Assembly (NCBI GenBank): GCA_015075625.1
Contig: JABTTZ010000002.1
Span: 1,178,001-1,242,000, forward strand
DNA: 64,000 bases
From: Anaerolineales bacterium
Lineage (GTDB): Bacteria; Chloroflexota; Anaerolineae; Aggregatilineales; UBA2796
Reading direction: 5' to 3'
Made by a program: the position numbers and the translations under genes. The notes beneath the pieces are model-generated. The model saw only the letters and a list, made by a program, of their open reading frames with translations. It searched no databases and had not been told where the DNA came from. Every line of letters starts with the position of its first letter. The first letter of the stretch is position 1. Of this stretch, positions 14,810-23,944 are shown in pieces.

Positions 14810-14954
14810 CGAGATTAACCCCCTCAGTGGTTGACAGCCCCGCTTATCACAATATACGTGCCGATGGGCAGGCGGTGGTGATCAAGGGAAAACGGACGAC
14901 GCCCGTCCTTCTAGTAAGAAGGCTGGTTGTAGTCCAACCAGTGAGGGTACTGCA
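14795..14954. repeat. Copy B of the ~157-bp repeat
   Basis: Second copy, 665 bases from copy A and in the same direction. It carries the start codon of the FtsB-like gene (14809, minus) at one end and the last ~24 codons of the beta-propeller gene (stop 14882-14884, minus) at the other. Compared with copy A it has two extra C bases near 14820, which on the minus strand make a GGGGG stretch ahead of the TTG start. Confidence 0.75.
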
Positions 14955-16654
14955 TTGATCCATCCGAGCAGCACCACCTGTCCACCTAAGCGCCCGGTCA
15001 GGTTGCGGATAGCCGCTCCCCGACTGTTTGCCAAATACACATCAAAGCGTCCATCGGTATTGCCCGTGCCGCCGCTGACCCCAGTAAAGGCGATGATGCT
15101 GCCATCAGGGGAGATGAACGGGCTGCACGCGCCCGGATTTGCTGCTGGCGGGCGTGTCACCCCTTGCAAAGAGCGCTCAAGGCTGATCAAGCCAAAGGGG
15201 CAGGCGCTGTTCCGTCCGGCAAGGGCAAGACGCGATCCATCTGGTGACCACGCAGCGGCAAAAGCAAAACGCGGGAAGGCAAATGCCGTTGTGCGGGCGA
15301 TTTCCGTCCCGTTGGCATCGCGCACGACCAGCGCCGAATCCGCTCCCAACTCTTGATAGACAACGTAACTACCATCGGCTGTCCATGTTTCGCGGGCAAT
15401 CTGAATGCCGTTGGGGGCGGTGCTGGTGATTGGACGGGTGACGCCGCGCTGGACATCGGCAATGTAAAGTGTAGACCCCGACGAGGGGGTGCTGCGATCC
15501 CCACCAACAAGGGAGAGCATCGCACTATTGATCCACGTTGGCGGCTGGCGCACCCACACATCCGCCAGTTTTATGATCAGCCCACTGGCAAGATCAAGCA
15601 GGTAGGGGTTTCCCCCATCGGGGGCGAAAGCATCGGGCGTATAGCACGATCCGGGCGCGTTGGGCGTCCACGTTGGACAAAAGGCGCGATCTGAGACGAA
15701 AGCGAGGTAGCGCCCATCGGGGGAGAAACGCCCCCAAAAATCATACGCCCCGTGCTGTGTCAGATTACGGAAATTCGTCCCATCAGGACCGACGGCAAAA
15801 ATATCAACATCGTAGGCGGTGGGCAAGACGAGGGCGATCTGCCGACCATCGGGTGACCATGACGGCTCGTCCAAAATGCTGCGCGGATTGAGCGTCTCCA
15901 GCGCAAAAAGGCGGATGCTGATCCCGTTGCGAATGTCCAACGCATACAAGCCGCTGCGCCCCGTTTCTTCCAAAAAGTAGGCGATATATGCCCCGTCGGG
16001 CGACCAGAAAATCCGCCCGCTGGTTGTCGCCGGAAGTTCCGTCACGGTGTAGATTTGCCCACCATCGGGCGAGGCGATGTTGACCGTCGTCACATTGCTG
16101 CCAGCAACAGGTGTCCCAGGTTGAAGCGTCCCCTCTTTGGGGCTTGTGTTGGCAAAGGCAAGCCATAGCTGCCCAATGCCGTTCACCACAGCCGGATCAA
16201 TGGTGACGCGGGCGAATTGATCAATCGCCAACCCGACGGTTGCTTGGGGGGCGACGGTGGGAAAGGGCGTGTTTGTGACTGTGGGCGTCAGACTCGGCGT
16301 GAAGGTGGCGCTTGGCGTCAGGGTGGCGGTGGGCGTTGCCGAGGGCGAGGGTGTGAGCGTGATCGTTGCCGTCAGGGTGGCGGTTGGGGTGCGGCTTGCC
16401 GTTGGTGTCTGGCTAGGTGTCAGGGTGAGCGTGGGGGGGTGTGTTTCGGTGGGCAGCGGGGAGGGCGTCACCAGCACCGCTACCGCCCCATTGCCCATCA
16501 GATTACAGGCGCACAAGGCGAGCATTACCGCCGCCGCCGCCCCAAACAGGGTGGGCAGCGTTGGGCGTTGGCTGCGCCCCGTCGGAGTGTGGGCGGGGGC
16601 GATCCGCGTGGATCGCCCTTTGCCTTTGGGGAGAATCATACCGAGCAAGGGCAA
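14882..16654 (-). CDS. Beta-propeller (TolB/WD40-like) lipoprotein
   Basis: A 590-residue secreted protein. The N-terminal region has a hydrophobic signal ending in a lipobox (ALCAC near residue 50), so it should be a membrane-anchored lipoprotein; the first ~30 residues are poorly signal-like and a later Met may be the true start. Residues ~65-140 are Thr/Pro/Ser-rich linker (TPTATLT-type repeats). The rest holds PD40-type repeats: FWSPDGAYIAYF, SWSPDGRQIALV, RFSPDGRYLAFVSDR, AWSPDGSRLALAG, FISPDGSIIAFTG. The function is probably binding or scaffolding outside the cell. The last ~24 residues are encoded by repeat B, so the original C-terminus has been replaced. It begins 5 bases after lon ends. 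Confidence 0.8.
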   Translation of the reverse strand: MPLLGMILPKGKGRSTRIAPAHTPTGRSQRPTLPTLFGAAAAVMLALCACNLMGNGAVAVLVTPSPLPTETHPPTLTLTPSQTPTASRTPTATLTATITLTPSPSATPTATLTPSATFTPSLTPTVTNTPFPTVAPQATVGLAIDQFARVTIDPAVVNGIGQLWLAFANTSPKEGTLQPGTPVAGSNVTTVNIASPDGGQIYTVTELPATTSGRIFWSPDGAYIAYFLEETGRSGLYALDIRNGISIRLFALETLNPRSILDEPSWSPDGRQIALVLPTAYDVDIFAVGPDGTNFRNLTQHGAYDFWGRFSPDGRYLAFVSDRAFCPTWTPNAPGSCYTPDAFAPDGGNPYLLDLASGLIIKLADVWVRQPPTWINSAMLSLVGGDRSTPSSGSTLYIADVQRGVTRPITSTAPNGIQIARETWTADGSYVVYQELGADSALVVRDANGTEIARTTAFAFPRFAFAAAWSPDGSRLALAGRNSACPFGLISLERSLQGVTRPPAANPGACSPFISPDGSIIAFTGVSGGTGNTDGRFDVYLANSRGAAIRNLTGRLGGQVVLLGWINAVPSLVGLQPAFLLEGRASSVFP

Positions 16655-16659
16655 GGGGG

Positions 16660-19173
16660 CTACCCTTCTGCCGTCGCCGGAGGGGTGGCGGGCGGGCGCT
16701 TGCGCGGCGTGCGTTTTGTGGCGGGCGTCTTTTTCTCGCCATTTGTCGGTGGTTTCTTTGCCGCACGCGGCTTGCGGGCGGGCTTTTCCAGCGGCGCCGG
16801 GTCGGGCGTCACATAGAGGGCATAGCGCAAGACCTCATCCATCGTCGTCACGGGGAAGATGGTCATTTCCGCCAAGACCTTTTTCGGGATGTGAACAAGG
16901 TCTTTCTGATTCCGTTCGGGGATGATCATCCGCCGAATGCCGGCGCGGTGGGCGGCAAGAAGTTTTTCTTTGATCCCGCCGACGGGCAAGACACGCCCAC
17001 GCAGGGTGATTTCCCCTGTCAGGGTGAGGTTGCTGTGCGCCTTGCGACGGGTGAAGGCGGAGATAAGCGCCGTCGCAATCGTGATACCCGCCGAGGGTCC
17101 GTCTTTGTGGACGGCAGCTTCCGGCAGGTGAACGTGAATATCGGTCTTATCGAAGCGAACTTCCTTGATACCGAGGTCTTTGGCGCGGCTGCGCATGTAG
17201 CTCATCGAGGCTTGGATCGATTCCTGCATGACATCCCCAAGCTGTCCGGTGAGGGTGAGCGTCCCCTTGCCGTTCATGAGCGTGACCTCAATTGGCATGA
17301 TGTCGCCGCCGCCTTCTGTCCACGCCACACCGGTGACGACGCCAACCTGATCGTGATCTTCCGCTTTGCTGCCCAAGAATTCGGCGGGTCCCAAATAGCG
17401 GCTGAGCGTCTCTGCGGTGATTTTTTTGGGAATACGCTTGCCTTCTGCCAGGCGCCGCGCCAATTTGCGACAGATGGTTGCCACCTGCCGATCCAGGTTG
17501 CGGACGCCCGCCTCGTAGGTGTATTCGCGGATCATCCCCCGAATCGCTGCTTCTTCAAAGTGAACATCCCCTTCGGGCAGCCCGTGCTGCTCCATCTGGC
17601 GTAGGAGGATGAAACGGCGGGCAATCTCTAGCTTTTCTTCTTCGGTATAGCCGCTGAACTCAATGACTTCCATCCGGTCTAGCAGCGCGGGGGGGATGGG
17701 ATCAAGCGAGTTCGCCGTTGTCACGAACATGACCTTCGAGAGGTCGTAAGGGACTTCGAGGTAGTGATCGGAAAAGGCGTAGTTCTGCTCTGGGTCAAGA
17801 ACTTCCAATAACGCCGAGGCGGGGTCACCGCGAAAATCTTGCCCAAGTTTATCGATCTCATCGAGCATGAACACGGGATTGATCGTCCCAGCGCGGCGGA
17901 TGGTTTGCAAAACACGCCCCGGCAGCGCCCCGATATAGGTGCGGCGGTGTCCGCGAATCTCCGCTTCATCGCGGACGCCCCCCAAACTGACGCGGACGAA
18001 TTCCCGCCCTAGCGCTTTGGCAATGCTGCGCCCTAAGGAGGTTTTCCCCGTTCCGGGGGGTCCGACAAAACAGAGGATGGGACTTTTCATCTTTTCAGGG
18101 GCAAGTTTGCGCACGGCAATATGTTCGAGAATACGCTCTTTTGCCTTCGGCAGCCCAAAGTGATCTTCTTCAAGGACTTTCGCCGCGTAGGTTATATCGA
18201 GCTTGTCCTCCGTCGCCTTTGTCCAGGGGAGTTCCACCAGCCAATCGACATAAGTGCGGATAATGCCAACCTCTGGCGCCATGGGGGGCATCATGGCAAG
18301 GCGATCCAATTCTTTCGTCGCCTTCGTTTGAATATCCGGCGGCATCCCGACGGTTTCGATCTTGCGACGCAGTTCGTCCACATCCTGCTGGAAAGGGTCG
18401 CCCTCGCCCAATTCGTTTTGGATCACGCGCATTTGTTCACGGAGGTACGCCTCGCGTTGGTTGCGATCCGCCTCCATCTGAACTTGGGCGTTGATCTCCT
18501 CCTCAATTTCGAGGACGTTCAATTCTCGCCCTAAAACTTCACTCACCCGCGCCAATCGATCACGGGAATCAAAGAGTTCGAGGAATTCTTGGCGTTCGTC
18601 CAGGCTCAAGTTGAGGGTGCTGATGATCAAATCTGCCAGCCAGCCCGGTTCGCTGATGTTCATGGCGTAGATCAGCGCCTCCTCTGGGAGGTTGCGGTTG
18701 ATCTGGATGCATTTCTCGAACATCGTTGTCACTGCCCGCATTAGCCCATCGACAGCAGGCGAACGGGGGACGCGCCCTTGGATGGGGCGTGCCTTCACCA
18801 TCAGAAAGCGCTCGCCTTTGGTGATTTCAACAACCTTTACCCGCCGCCGCCCCTGCGCCAAGACGCTGATCGAGTTATCGGGCATCTTCATCAGCCGTCC
18901 AAGGGCAATCTCTGTCCCTACGGAGTAGAGATCATCGGGGGTTGGGTCGTTTTGGTCGGGGTCAAGCTGCCCTACACCAATGACGGTTTTCCCCTGTTTC
19001 TGCGCCTCTTTGATCGCCTCTAAGGTGCGTTCGCGCCCAATGAACAGCGGGGTGACCATATTCGGGTAGAGAACCAGCCCACGTAAGGGGACGAGAATTG
19101 CCTCAATGAAGCCGTCTTTATCGGGCTTGGCATTGCGAATATTGTGAAAATCATTCATTTCGGGTCGCTGCAT
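16660..19173 (-). CDS. lon: ATP-dependent protease Lon
   Basis: An 837-residue LonA protease that unfolds and degrades damaged and regulatory proteins in the cytoplasm. In order: the N-terminal LON domain ([20 protein letters not shown]), a coiled region, an AAA+ domain with Walker A GPPGTGKT at 371-378 and Walker [12 protein letters not shown], and the protease domain with Ser694 in KDGPSAGIT and Lys ~737 in [10 protein letters not shown]. The final ~45 residues are a Lys/Arg/Pro-rich tail ([20 protein letters not shown]) not found in the common Lon core; it may be a DNA- or RNA-binding extension. A second Met at residue 6 is an alternative start. Its end is 5 bases from the start of the propeller gene, and folC ends 4 bases after the lon start in the same direction. 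Confidence 0.97.
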   Translation of the reverse strand: MQRPEMNDFHNIRNAKPDKDGFIEAILVPLRGLVLYPNMVTPLFIGRERTLEAIKEAQKQGKTVIGVGQLDPDQNDPTPDDLYSVGTEIALGRLMKMPDNSISVLAQGRRRVKVVEITKGERFLMVKARPIQGRVPRSPAVDGLMRAVTTMFEKCIQINRNLPEEALIYAMNISEPGWLADLIISTLNLSLDERQEFLELFDSRDRLARVSEVLGRELNVLEIEEEINAQVQMEADRNQREAYLREQMRVIQNELGEGDPFQQDVDELRRKIETVGMPPDIQTKATKELDRLAMMPPMAPEVGIIRTYVDWLVELPWTKATEDKLDITYAAKVLEEDHFGLPKAKERILEHIAVRKLAPEKMKSPILCFVGPPGTGKTSLGRSIAKALGREFVRVSLGGVRDEAEIRGHRRTYIGALPGRVLQTIRRAGTINPVFMLDEIDKLGQDFRGDPASALLEVLDPEQNYAFSDHYLEVPYDLSKVMFVTTANSLDPIPPALLDRMEVIEFSGYTEEEKLEIARRFILLRQMEQHGLPEGDVHFEEAAIRGMIREYTYEAGVRNLDRQVATICRKLARRLAEGKRIPKKITAETLSRYLGPAEFLGSKAEDHDQVGVVTGVAWTEGGGDIMPIEVTLMNGKGTLTLTGQLGDVMQESIQASMSYMRSRAKDLGIKEVRFDKTDIHVHLPEAAVHKDGPSAGITIATALISAFTRRKAHSNLTLTGEITLRGRVLPVGGIKEKLLAAHRAGIRRMIIPERNQKDLVHIPKKVLAEMTIFPVTTMDEVLRYALYVTPDPAPLEKPARKPRAAKKPPTNGEKKTPATKRTPRKRPPATPPATAEG

Positions 19174-19177
19174 GGCG

Positions 19178-20593
19178 CTACCTTACCTTGTTATCGTCGT
19201 GCGTGATTCGTGCTGTGTTTTGCCGTGTTTTGACAATGGGTTCATCAAGATAGGACGCACGAGCAGGTGTCAACTTTAGGACAGTGCGTGCCTCCCCAAC
19301 GACGGAAAGGGATCCGGTGACGCAGACTAAATCGTCGGGGCGAGTGGCGAGGGACTCGGCATATGCCAACGCTTCCGCCGCCGCCGAACGGGATTCAATT
19401 GTCCCCGTAAAGCCGCTTTCGCGGGCAAACGCCACCAAATCGGCGGTAGCGAAAGCACGGGGCGTGATCGCCTCCATCACAATGAGATGATCTGTAATCG
19501 GGAGTAAATGGGCAAACATGCCGCGCACATCTTTATCTTTAAGCGCCCCAAAGATCAGCATCCGCCGTTTAGCGTTGGGAAAATTCGTCAGCAAGGCATG
19601 ACGCAGGCGGTCTGCCGAGGCGCTGTTATGGGCAACATCAAGGACAAGCCAGGGGGTGCGGCGCACCACCTCTAAACGCCCCGCCCAGTTCACAAGGGCT
19701 AAGCCGCGCTGAACCGCCTCTGGTGAAGGGGACAGAGCGCCCAATTGAGAGAGTGTCGCCAGCGCCACCGCGCCGTTTAACGCCTGATGTGCGCCCAAGA
19801 GCGGCGTCCAATAGGGTGTTGGTGGGCTGCCGGGGCGGTTGGCGGTGAAGGCTTGCCCATACTCATCGCTGCCCGTTGGAGAAAAAAGAAGATCATCGCC
19901 AACGACGGTGAGCGGCGCGTTTCGTTCAGCGGCAATACGGCGGATCACCGCCAGGGCTTCTTCCGGCTGGGGTGCGCTGACGACAGGGACGCCGGCTTTG
20001 ATGATACCCGCCTTCTCAAAGGCGATCTCGGCAAGGGTGTTTCCCAACAGATGCATGTGATCGTAACTGAGGCTGGTGATTGTGCTGACGAGCGGCGCAC
20101 GGACGATATTCGTGGCGTCTAAACGCCCGCCCAAACCCACCTCAATAACTGCCACATCGACCTTTGCCTCGGCAAAATAAAGGAAAGCTATGGCGGTGAT
20201 CACTTCAAACCACGTCAACCCTGGGATCGATTCAATCACCGGGCGCAGCCGTGTGACGAGATCGGCAAGGGTGGCGGGGGGAATCAATGCGCCATTGATC
20301 TGAAAGCGCTCCCGAAAATCTTGCAGATGGGGGGAGGAATACAACCCCACCCGCACCCCAGACATTGCCAATGCGCTGGCAGACATGGCGCTGACCGACC
20401 CCTTACCCTTTGTGCCAGTGAGGTGCAGAATAGGGAAGGTTTCTTGCGGGTTGCCAAAGGCGCTTAACAAGGCACGGGGGCGATCCAAGCTCACGACATC
20501 CGGCGCATAACGATCTGGGCGCTGGAGTTCGTAATTGATCAACCCATAGAGGTAGTCAAGGGCGTCGTCATAGGTAAGCGTCATGAGCGTCAT
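19178..20593 (-). CDS. folC: Folylpolyglutamate synthase / dihydrofolate synthase
   Basis: A 471-residue Mur-ligase-family enzyme that adds glutamate to folates (and may join glutamate to dihydropteroate). The ATP loop is [14 protein letters not shown] near residue 55; [29 protein letters not shown] and [15 protein letters not shown] are family motifs. The ATG at 20593 is chosen because AAGGAC lies upstream and the family start ([12 protein letters not shown]) follows; an in-frame extension to 20656 lacks similarity. It lies 4 bases upstream of lon in the same direction, so the two are co-transcribed. It is divergent from the regulator at 20829. Confidence 0.93.
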   Translation of the reverse strand: MTLMTLTYDDALDYLYGLINYELQRPDRYAPDVVSLDRPRALLSAFGNPQETFPILHLTGTKGKGSVSAMSASALAMSGVRVGLYSSPHLQDFRERFQINGALIPPATLADLVTRLRPVIESIPGLTWFEVITAIAFLYFAEAKVDVAVIEVGLGGRLDATNIVRAPLVSTITSLSYDHMHLLGNTLAEIAFEKAGIIKAGVPVVSAPQPEEALAVIRRIAAERNAPLTVVGDDLLFSPTGSDEYGQAFTANRPGSPPTPYWTPLLGAHQALNGAVALATLSQLGALSPSPEAVQRGLALVNWAGRLEVVRRTPWLVLDVAHNSASADRLRHALLTNFPNAKRRMLIFGALKDKDVRGMFAHLLPITDHLIVMEAITPRAFATADLVAFARESGFTGTIESRSAAAEALAYAESLATRPDDLVCVTGSLSVVGEARTVLKLTPARASYLDEPIVKTRQNTARITHDDNKVR

Positions 20594-20652
20594 TGGGGCG
20601 TCCTTACCGCGCCCGTGAAGTTTAGGTATCTTAACCGCACATAGAGGCGGAC

Positions 20653-20698
20653 ACAAGTAAGAACACTGTTAGCGAACGCCGTGTGTTCTTCCACTTGT
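20653..20698. repeat. Long hairpin between folC and the REC gene
   Basis: ACAAGT (20653-20658) and AAGAACAC (20659-20666) pair with GTGTTCTT (20683-20690) and ACTTGT (20693-20698): 14 pairs with a two-base bulge and a 16-base loop. It lies between divergent genes, so it is not a simple terminator of either; it may be an operator or part of a transcript leader. Confidence 0.5.
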
Positions 20699-20750
20699 TA
20701 AGAAACCTCTATACTCCTGAAATATGTTTGGGAGATTCAAACCGAACGAT

Positions 20751-20780
20751 TTAGGGTATCTTGAAGGTAGAATTAGGGTA
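20751..20780. promoter_or_regulatory. Direct repeats TTAGGGTA, 22 bp apart
   Basis: TTAGGGTA occurs at 20751-20758 and 20773-20780, a spacing of about two helical turns, directly upstream of the REC gene. TACAAT at 20779-20784 overlaps the second copy and could be a -10 box. The arrangement suggests a dimeric regulator site at a promoter. Seen by eye; unproven. Confidence 0.35.
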
Positions 20781-20828
20781 CAATTCTGGTAGCACAGCAG
20801 CAACGCGAACAGCTAGGGGCAATATGCT

Positions 20829-21200
20829 ATGACGCAACGACGTGTTCTTGTGGTCGATGATGACCCCGCAATCCGCCTTGTGACGAAACGTATGTTGAAA
20901 AACATGCAATGTGAAGCTTATGAGGCAAAAGATGGTGTAGAGGGCGAACGCCTTGCCAATGAACTTTTACCTGATTTGGTTCTCTTAGACATTATGATGC
21001 CCCTTCAGGATGGCTACGAAACCTGTGCGCGGCTGCGAAGAGGTGGGTATATGGGGCGTATTGTCCTCTTTAGCGCCCTCATGCGTGATAACGAACGCAA
21101 TCGGGCAAAGGTTGCTGGCGCTACAGGCTACATTCAAAAACCAGTGACCCGCGAAGAATTAGAGCAGTATCTTGAGGGTTTCACCGAACCCCAAGTGTAG
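20829..21200 (+). CDS. Single-domain response regulator
   Basis: A 123-residue stand-alone receiver: VLVVDDDPAIR, phosphoacceptor Asp54 in LVLLDIMMP, Ser in LFSAL and Lys in GYIQKPVTREEL. There is no output domain. Such CheY-like proteins act through protein contacts or phosphorelays. No kinase gene is next to it, so its partner is not known from this window. The start at 20829 has AGGGGCAATATGCT upstream. Divergent folC and lon lie on the other side of a hairpin-containing gap. Confidence 0.9.
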   Translation: MTQRRVLVVDDDPAIRLVTKRMLKNMQCEAYEAKDGVEGERLANELLPDLVLLDIMMPLQDGYETCARLRRGGYMGRIVLFSALMRDNERNRAKVAGATGYIQKPVTREELEQYLEGFTEPQV

Positions 21201-21230
21201 CGCTAGGGTGTAACAAAAAAATTTCCTTCT

Positions 21231-21256
21231 AAGCCCCGCGCTTTAGCACGGGGGCG
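21231..21256 (+). repeat. Fragment of the dispersed GC-rich hairpin family
   Basis: An AAGCCCC start and a CTTTAGCnCGGGGGCGG core match half of the two-hairpin repeat described at 23593. It sits between the 3' ends of two convergent genes and could act as a terminator for both. Confidence 0.5.
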
Positions 21257-21274
21257 GGGGGGAATCAGATCGCC

Positions 21275-22123
21275 CTAATTAGGTTCTTCCACCACCAAGA
21301 GTGGAATCGAGGCGGCGATCTCATCGGGGATCATCGTATAAGCCCGCGCCACCCACACGTATTCCCCCTCATATAGGACAAACAGCCAGGCGCCCGTTGC
21401 CTCTCGCGCCAAGACACGCAGCACCGTTCCAGAAGGAATCTGCCCCAAATAGGTTTCTTGGCTAATCACGGGTTGGGAACGGTAATTGAGCAGGACGTAG
21501 TTTTGTGTCCGCAGTTTGAAATCCGGCGGCAGCACCAGCATTGGCTGTCCCCCCAGTGAGCGCAAGTAGGTGAAGGACGTTGCCGGAAGGGTGGGCAGCG
21601 GCGTCACATTGGCTTTCGGGGGAAGCGGTGTCTCCTGTGGGGGAAAGACCACCCCAGACGTATTCTTTGAAGGTGGGGGGACGGGAATCCCGCAGAGTTC
21701 TCCCGAAAAGGTATAGGCATAGCCATCCCCGTAGAGTTGGAGCAGAGCCGATGGCAGCGCCGAGAGGGAACGCCCATTCAGCGCATTCACGGTGATCGGC
21801 GTCCCTAGCCCCTGGGCTTTTGCCAATGCATCGACAATTTGCGCTTGGGAGGCGGTGAACAGGTATTGCCCAACACTGGCGTAAATGCCCCACACCTCTA
21901 CCGACCCGCCCGCCCGACAGTAGCCCGCGATGGTTGCCAGCGCGTCCGCCGGATTCACCCGTCCATCAATTTCTAGAAAATGGGTGCAAATCTCGTTTCC
22001 CAACTCGTCACGGCAGCGATCCCGCGTGGGGGATTGTGCCTGTGTGGGGTATCTGCCCCCGCCGAGGGCGAATGTCCCAATCAGAAGGGCAGCGAGGAGT
22101 CCGGCTAAGACAAGTCGTTTCAT
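21275..22123 (-). CDS. Secreted protein with a C-terminal SH3-like region
   Basis: A 282-residue protein with a typical signal peptide (MKRLVLAGLLAALLIGTFAL, then a cut near residue 30, YPTQAQS). The first half contains four Cys in regions such as RCRDELGNEICTHF and a CRAGGSVEVWGIY segment. A Pro-rich linker (~150-185) follows. The last ~90 residues (TYLGQIPSGTVLRVLAREAT then GAWLFVLYEGEYVWVAR) look like a bacterial SH3 fold. It is probably an outside protein of the cell envelope. The family is not recognised by name. It is convergent with the REC gene and divergent from ppaC. Confidence 0.6.
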   Translation of the reverse strand: MKRLVLAGLLAALLIGTFALGGGRYPTQAQSPTRDRCRDELGNEICTHFLEIDGRVNPADALATIAGYCRAGGSVEVWGIYASVGQYLFTASQAQIVDALAKAQGLGTPITVNALNGRSLSALPSALLQLYGDGYAYTFSGELCGIPVPPPSKNTSGVVFPPQETPLPPKANVTPLPTLPATSFTYLRSLGGQPMLVLPPDFKLRTQNYVLLNYRSQPVISQETYLGQIPSGTVLRVLAREATGAWLFVLYEGEYVWVARAYTMIPDEIAASIPLLVVEEPN

Positions 22124-22235
22124 CCGTGTGGCAATCCTATCCTTTTTCGTCCATCTCAGATTAGAATCATAGCCTAAGCCAATCAGGATGTGTAGGGCGA
22201 TTGCTCAATCATAGGGAGAAAGTAGGAAACTCATT

Positions 22236-23582
22236 GTGGATAAACCGCTGAGCAGCGAGCCGATTTTGGTCATTGGACACCGCAACCCAGACACCGACGC
22301 CATTGCCTCGGCGGTAGGTTATGCGTGGGTGTTGAACGGGGGCGAAGGCGGGCGTTACAGCCCCGGACGAACGGGCGAGGTCAACCCGCAAACGGCGTAT
22401 GTCTTGAAACGCTTCGGGGTAGAGCCGCCGCCCCTTGTGGGGGATGTGTGGGGGCGGGTGGGGGCAATCATTGAGCGAATTCCCCCGCTTGACGAGGGGG
22501 CAACCCTGCTGACCGCCATTCAGACGATTGCCAAGACGCGGCGTTCTGTCCCGATTCATAACGCGGCGGGCATCCCCGTCGGCATTGTCTCTGGGGCGGG
22601 GCTGTTTGGCAGCCTTGCCGAAGCGCTTAGCTCTACCTCGGTGATCGCCCTCGCCAACACACTAGGCAGTCCGGCGGAGCAGACCGTTGACCCCGGCGGT
22701 GTCATGCTGAAGGCGAATGAACGCATCCGCGATGTGATTGCCCAAGCAATGCGTGCCGATCAGGATGAATTCATCATCACCGATGAGGAAGGGCGCTATG
22801 CTGGCATGTGCCGCAAATCGGCGCTGCTTGCCCCGCCGCGCCGGAAGGTGGTCATGGTCGATCATAACGAACTTGGGCAGGCGGTCCCGGGTTTAGAGGA
22901 CGCCGAGATCGTGGAGGTGTTGGATCACCACCGTTTGGACACGATGCCGACGGCGATGCCCATCCGTTTCCTGATCGAACCCGTCGGCTGCTGCGCAACC
23001 CTTGTTGCTGAGCGGGGGTTGGAGCGCGGGCTGACCTTTCCCGCCCCGATTGCCGGCTTGCTGTTATGTGCGATTCTCTCCGATACACTCGTTTTTCGTT
23101 CGCCCACAACCACCGAGCGGGATCGCGCCGCCGCTGGAAAACTGGCGGCAATGGCGGGCTTGAGCGGCGAGACAGCGATCTACGACTTGGGCGAGGCGAT
23201 GTTGGCGGCGGGCGCTGGCATGGGCGGACGGGTGGCGGCGGAGATGATCAACGCTGATCTAAAATTTTACGAGGTGGGCGGGGGCAGGGTGGGCATTGCC
23301 CAGGTGGAGACGGCAAACCTCAGCGAGATTGCCGATCACCTTGCCGCGCTGCGCAGCGCCCTAGAGGATTTGAGCCAAACGCGAGAACTGGCGATGAGTA
23401 TGCTCATGGTGACCGATGTCGTGCGCGGCAACAGCCGTTTGATCGTCGCCGCCCCGTCGCGGCTGATCGCCTCGCTGCCTTACGTCCGCTTGGACGATGG
23501 GACGTTGGACGCGCCCGGATTGGTGTCTCGGAAGAAGCAACTTCTGCCGGTGGTGTTGGGGGCGCTTTCGCAGGTAGTCTAG
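22236..23582 (+). CDS. ppaC: Family II inorganic pyrophosphatase with CBS domains
   Basis: A 448-residue DHH-family enzyme that splits pyrophosphate with Mn2+/Co2+. DHH motifs: GHRNPDTDAIAS (residues ~10-22), MVDHNE (~205), EVLDHHR (~228), AILSDT (~275). The C-terminal DHHA2 part has SRKKQLLPVV. Between the first two motifs lie two CBS-like segments (~75-195) with VPIHNAAGIPVGIVS and EFIITDEEGRYAGMC, so the enzyme is probably regulated by adenine nucleotides as known CBS-pyrophosphatases are. The DRTGG domain found in longer members is absent. GTG at 22236 is the start; AGTAGGAAAC lies upstream. Confidence 0.9.
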   Translation: MDKPLSSEPILVIGHRNPDTDAIASAVGYAWVLNGGEGGRYSPGRTGEVNPQTAYVLKRFGVEPPPLVGDVWGRVGAIIERIPPLDEGATLLTAIQTIAKTRRSVPIHNAAGIPVGIVSGAGLFGSLAEALSSTSVIALANTLGSPAEQTVDPGGVMLKANERIRDVIAQAMRADQDEFIITDEEGRYAGMCRKSALLAPPRRKVVMVDHNELGQAVPGLEDAEIVEVLDHHRLDTMPTAMPIRFLIEPVGCCATLVAERGLERGLTFPAPIAGLLLCAILSDTLVFRSPTTTERDRAAAGKLAAMAGLSGETAIYDLGEAMLAAGAGMGGRVAAEMINADLKFYEVGGGRVGIAQVETANLSEIADHLAALRSALEDLSQTRELAMSMLMVTDVVRGNSRLIVAAPSRLIASLPYVRLDDGTLDAPGLVSRKKQLLPVVLGALSQVV

Positions 23583-23592
23583 CCTTTCCCCC

Positions 23593-23645
23593 ACTAGCCC
23601 GCCGCTAAAGCAGCGGGCTAGTGCTGACCGCCCCGTTGGGGCTTA
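23593..23645 (+). repeat. Two-hairpin intergenic repeat (copy a)
   Basis: TAGCCCGCCGCTAAAGCAGCGGGCTA forms one hairpin and a following CCGCCCCGTTGGGGCTT forms the second. Whole or half copies occur at 21231, 23809, 30708, 34740, 45095, 49559, 52611, 58967, 59047 and 63513, in both directions. Always between genes. Here it follows ppaC and may terminate it. Confidence 0.75.
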
Positions 23646-23654
23646 GGATAAATA

Positions 23655-23785
23655 ACTCACCTTACGCAGTTGGGTTTGTTCACCCCGTATTCGTCGAAAG
23701 GGGCAGTTTGAGGGCCAAAAGTGCAGATTCCTCCCGCGTGGCGGGAGAGGGGGTTAGGGGGTGAGGGTCTGTGCCTAAGGTGAGT
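23655..23785. repeat. 131-bp island with inverted ends, MITE-like
   Basis: ACTCACCTTA (23655-23664) is perfectly inverted at 23776-23785 (TAAGGTGAGT), and similar bases flank both sides (AAATA next to each). Inside are a CTCCCGC/GCGGGAG hairpin and a GGGGGTTAGGGGGTGAGGG tract. It holds no gene. It fills the middle of the 362-base gene-free stretch 23583-23944, whose remainder is two copies of the hairpin repeat plus ~85 unremarkable bases. Confidence 0.55.
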
Positions 23786-23808
23786 AAATAACAGTGGTCT
23801 GTTTTTCC

Positions 23809-23858
23809 AAGCCCCGAAAGGGCGGCTAGTCCTAGCGCGTGGGCTTTCGCCCCGCCCC
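23809..23858 (-). repeat. Two-hairpin intergenic repeat (copy b)
   Basis: AAGCCCCGAAAGGGCGGCTAG then CCTAGCGCGTGGGCTTTCGC, the same design as the copy at 23593 but reversed. The second arm is degenerate. It precedes the 3' end of the minus-strand gene at 23945. Confidence 0.65.
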
Positions 23859-23944
23859 ATTCCCGGCATCCTGTAGGGGCGCACGGTATCCGCCATTTGC
23901 CCGCCTGTGGGGAATGGCGGATAGGGGTTCTTCCTAATCGACGG

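Noticed and set aside
14130-14954. A complete insertion sequence around the FtsB-like gene
   Set aside because: There is no transposase, the two copies are directly repeated with a host-type gene between them, and each copy is only ~157 bp.
16217-17604. Long plus-strand open frames across the propeller and lon genes
   Set aside because: They mirror the Thr/Pro-rich and catalytic parts of the minus-strand genes, and their composition (Gly/Arg) is that expected of antisense reading.
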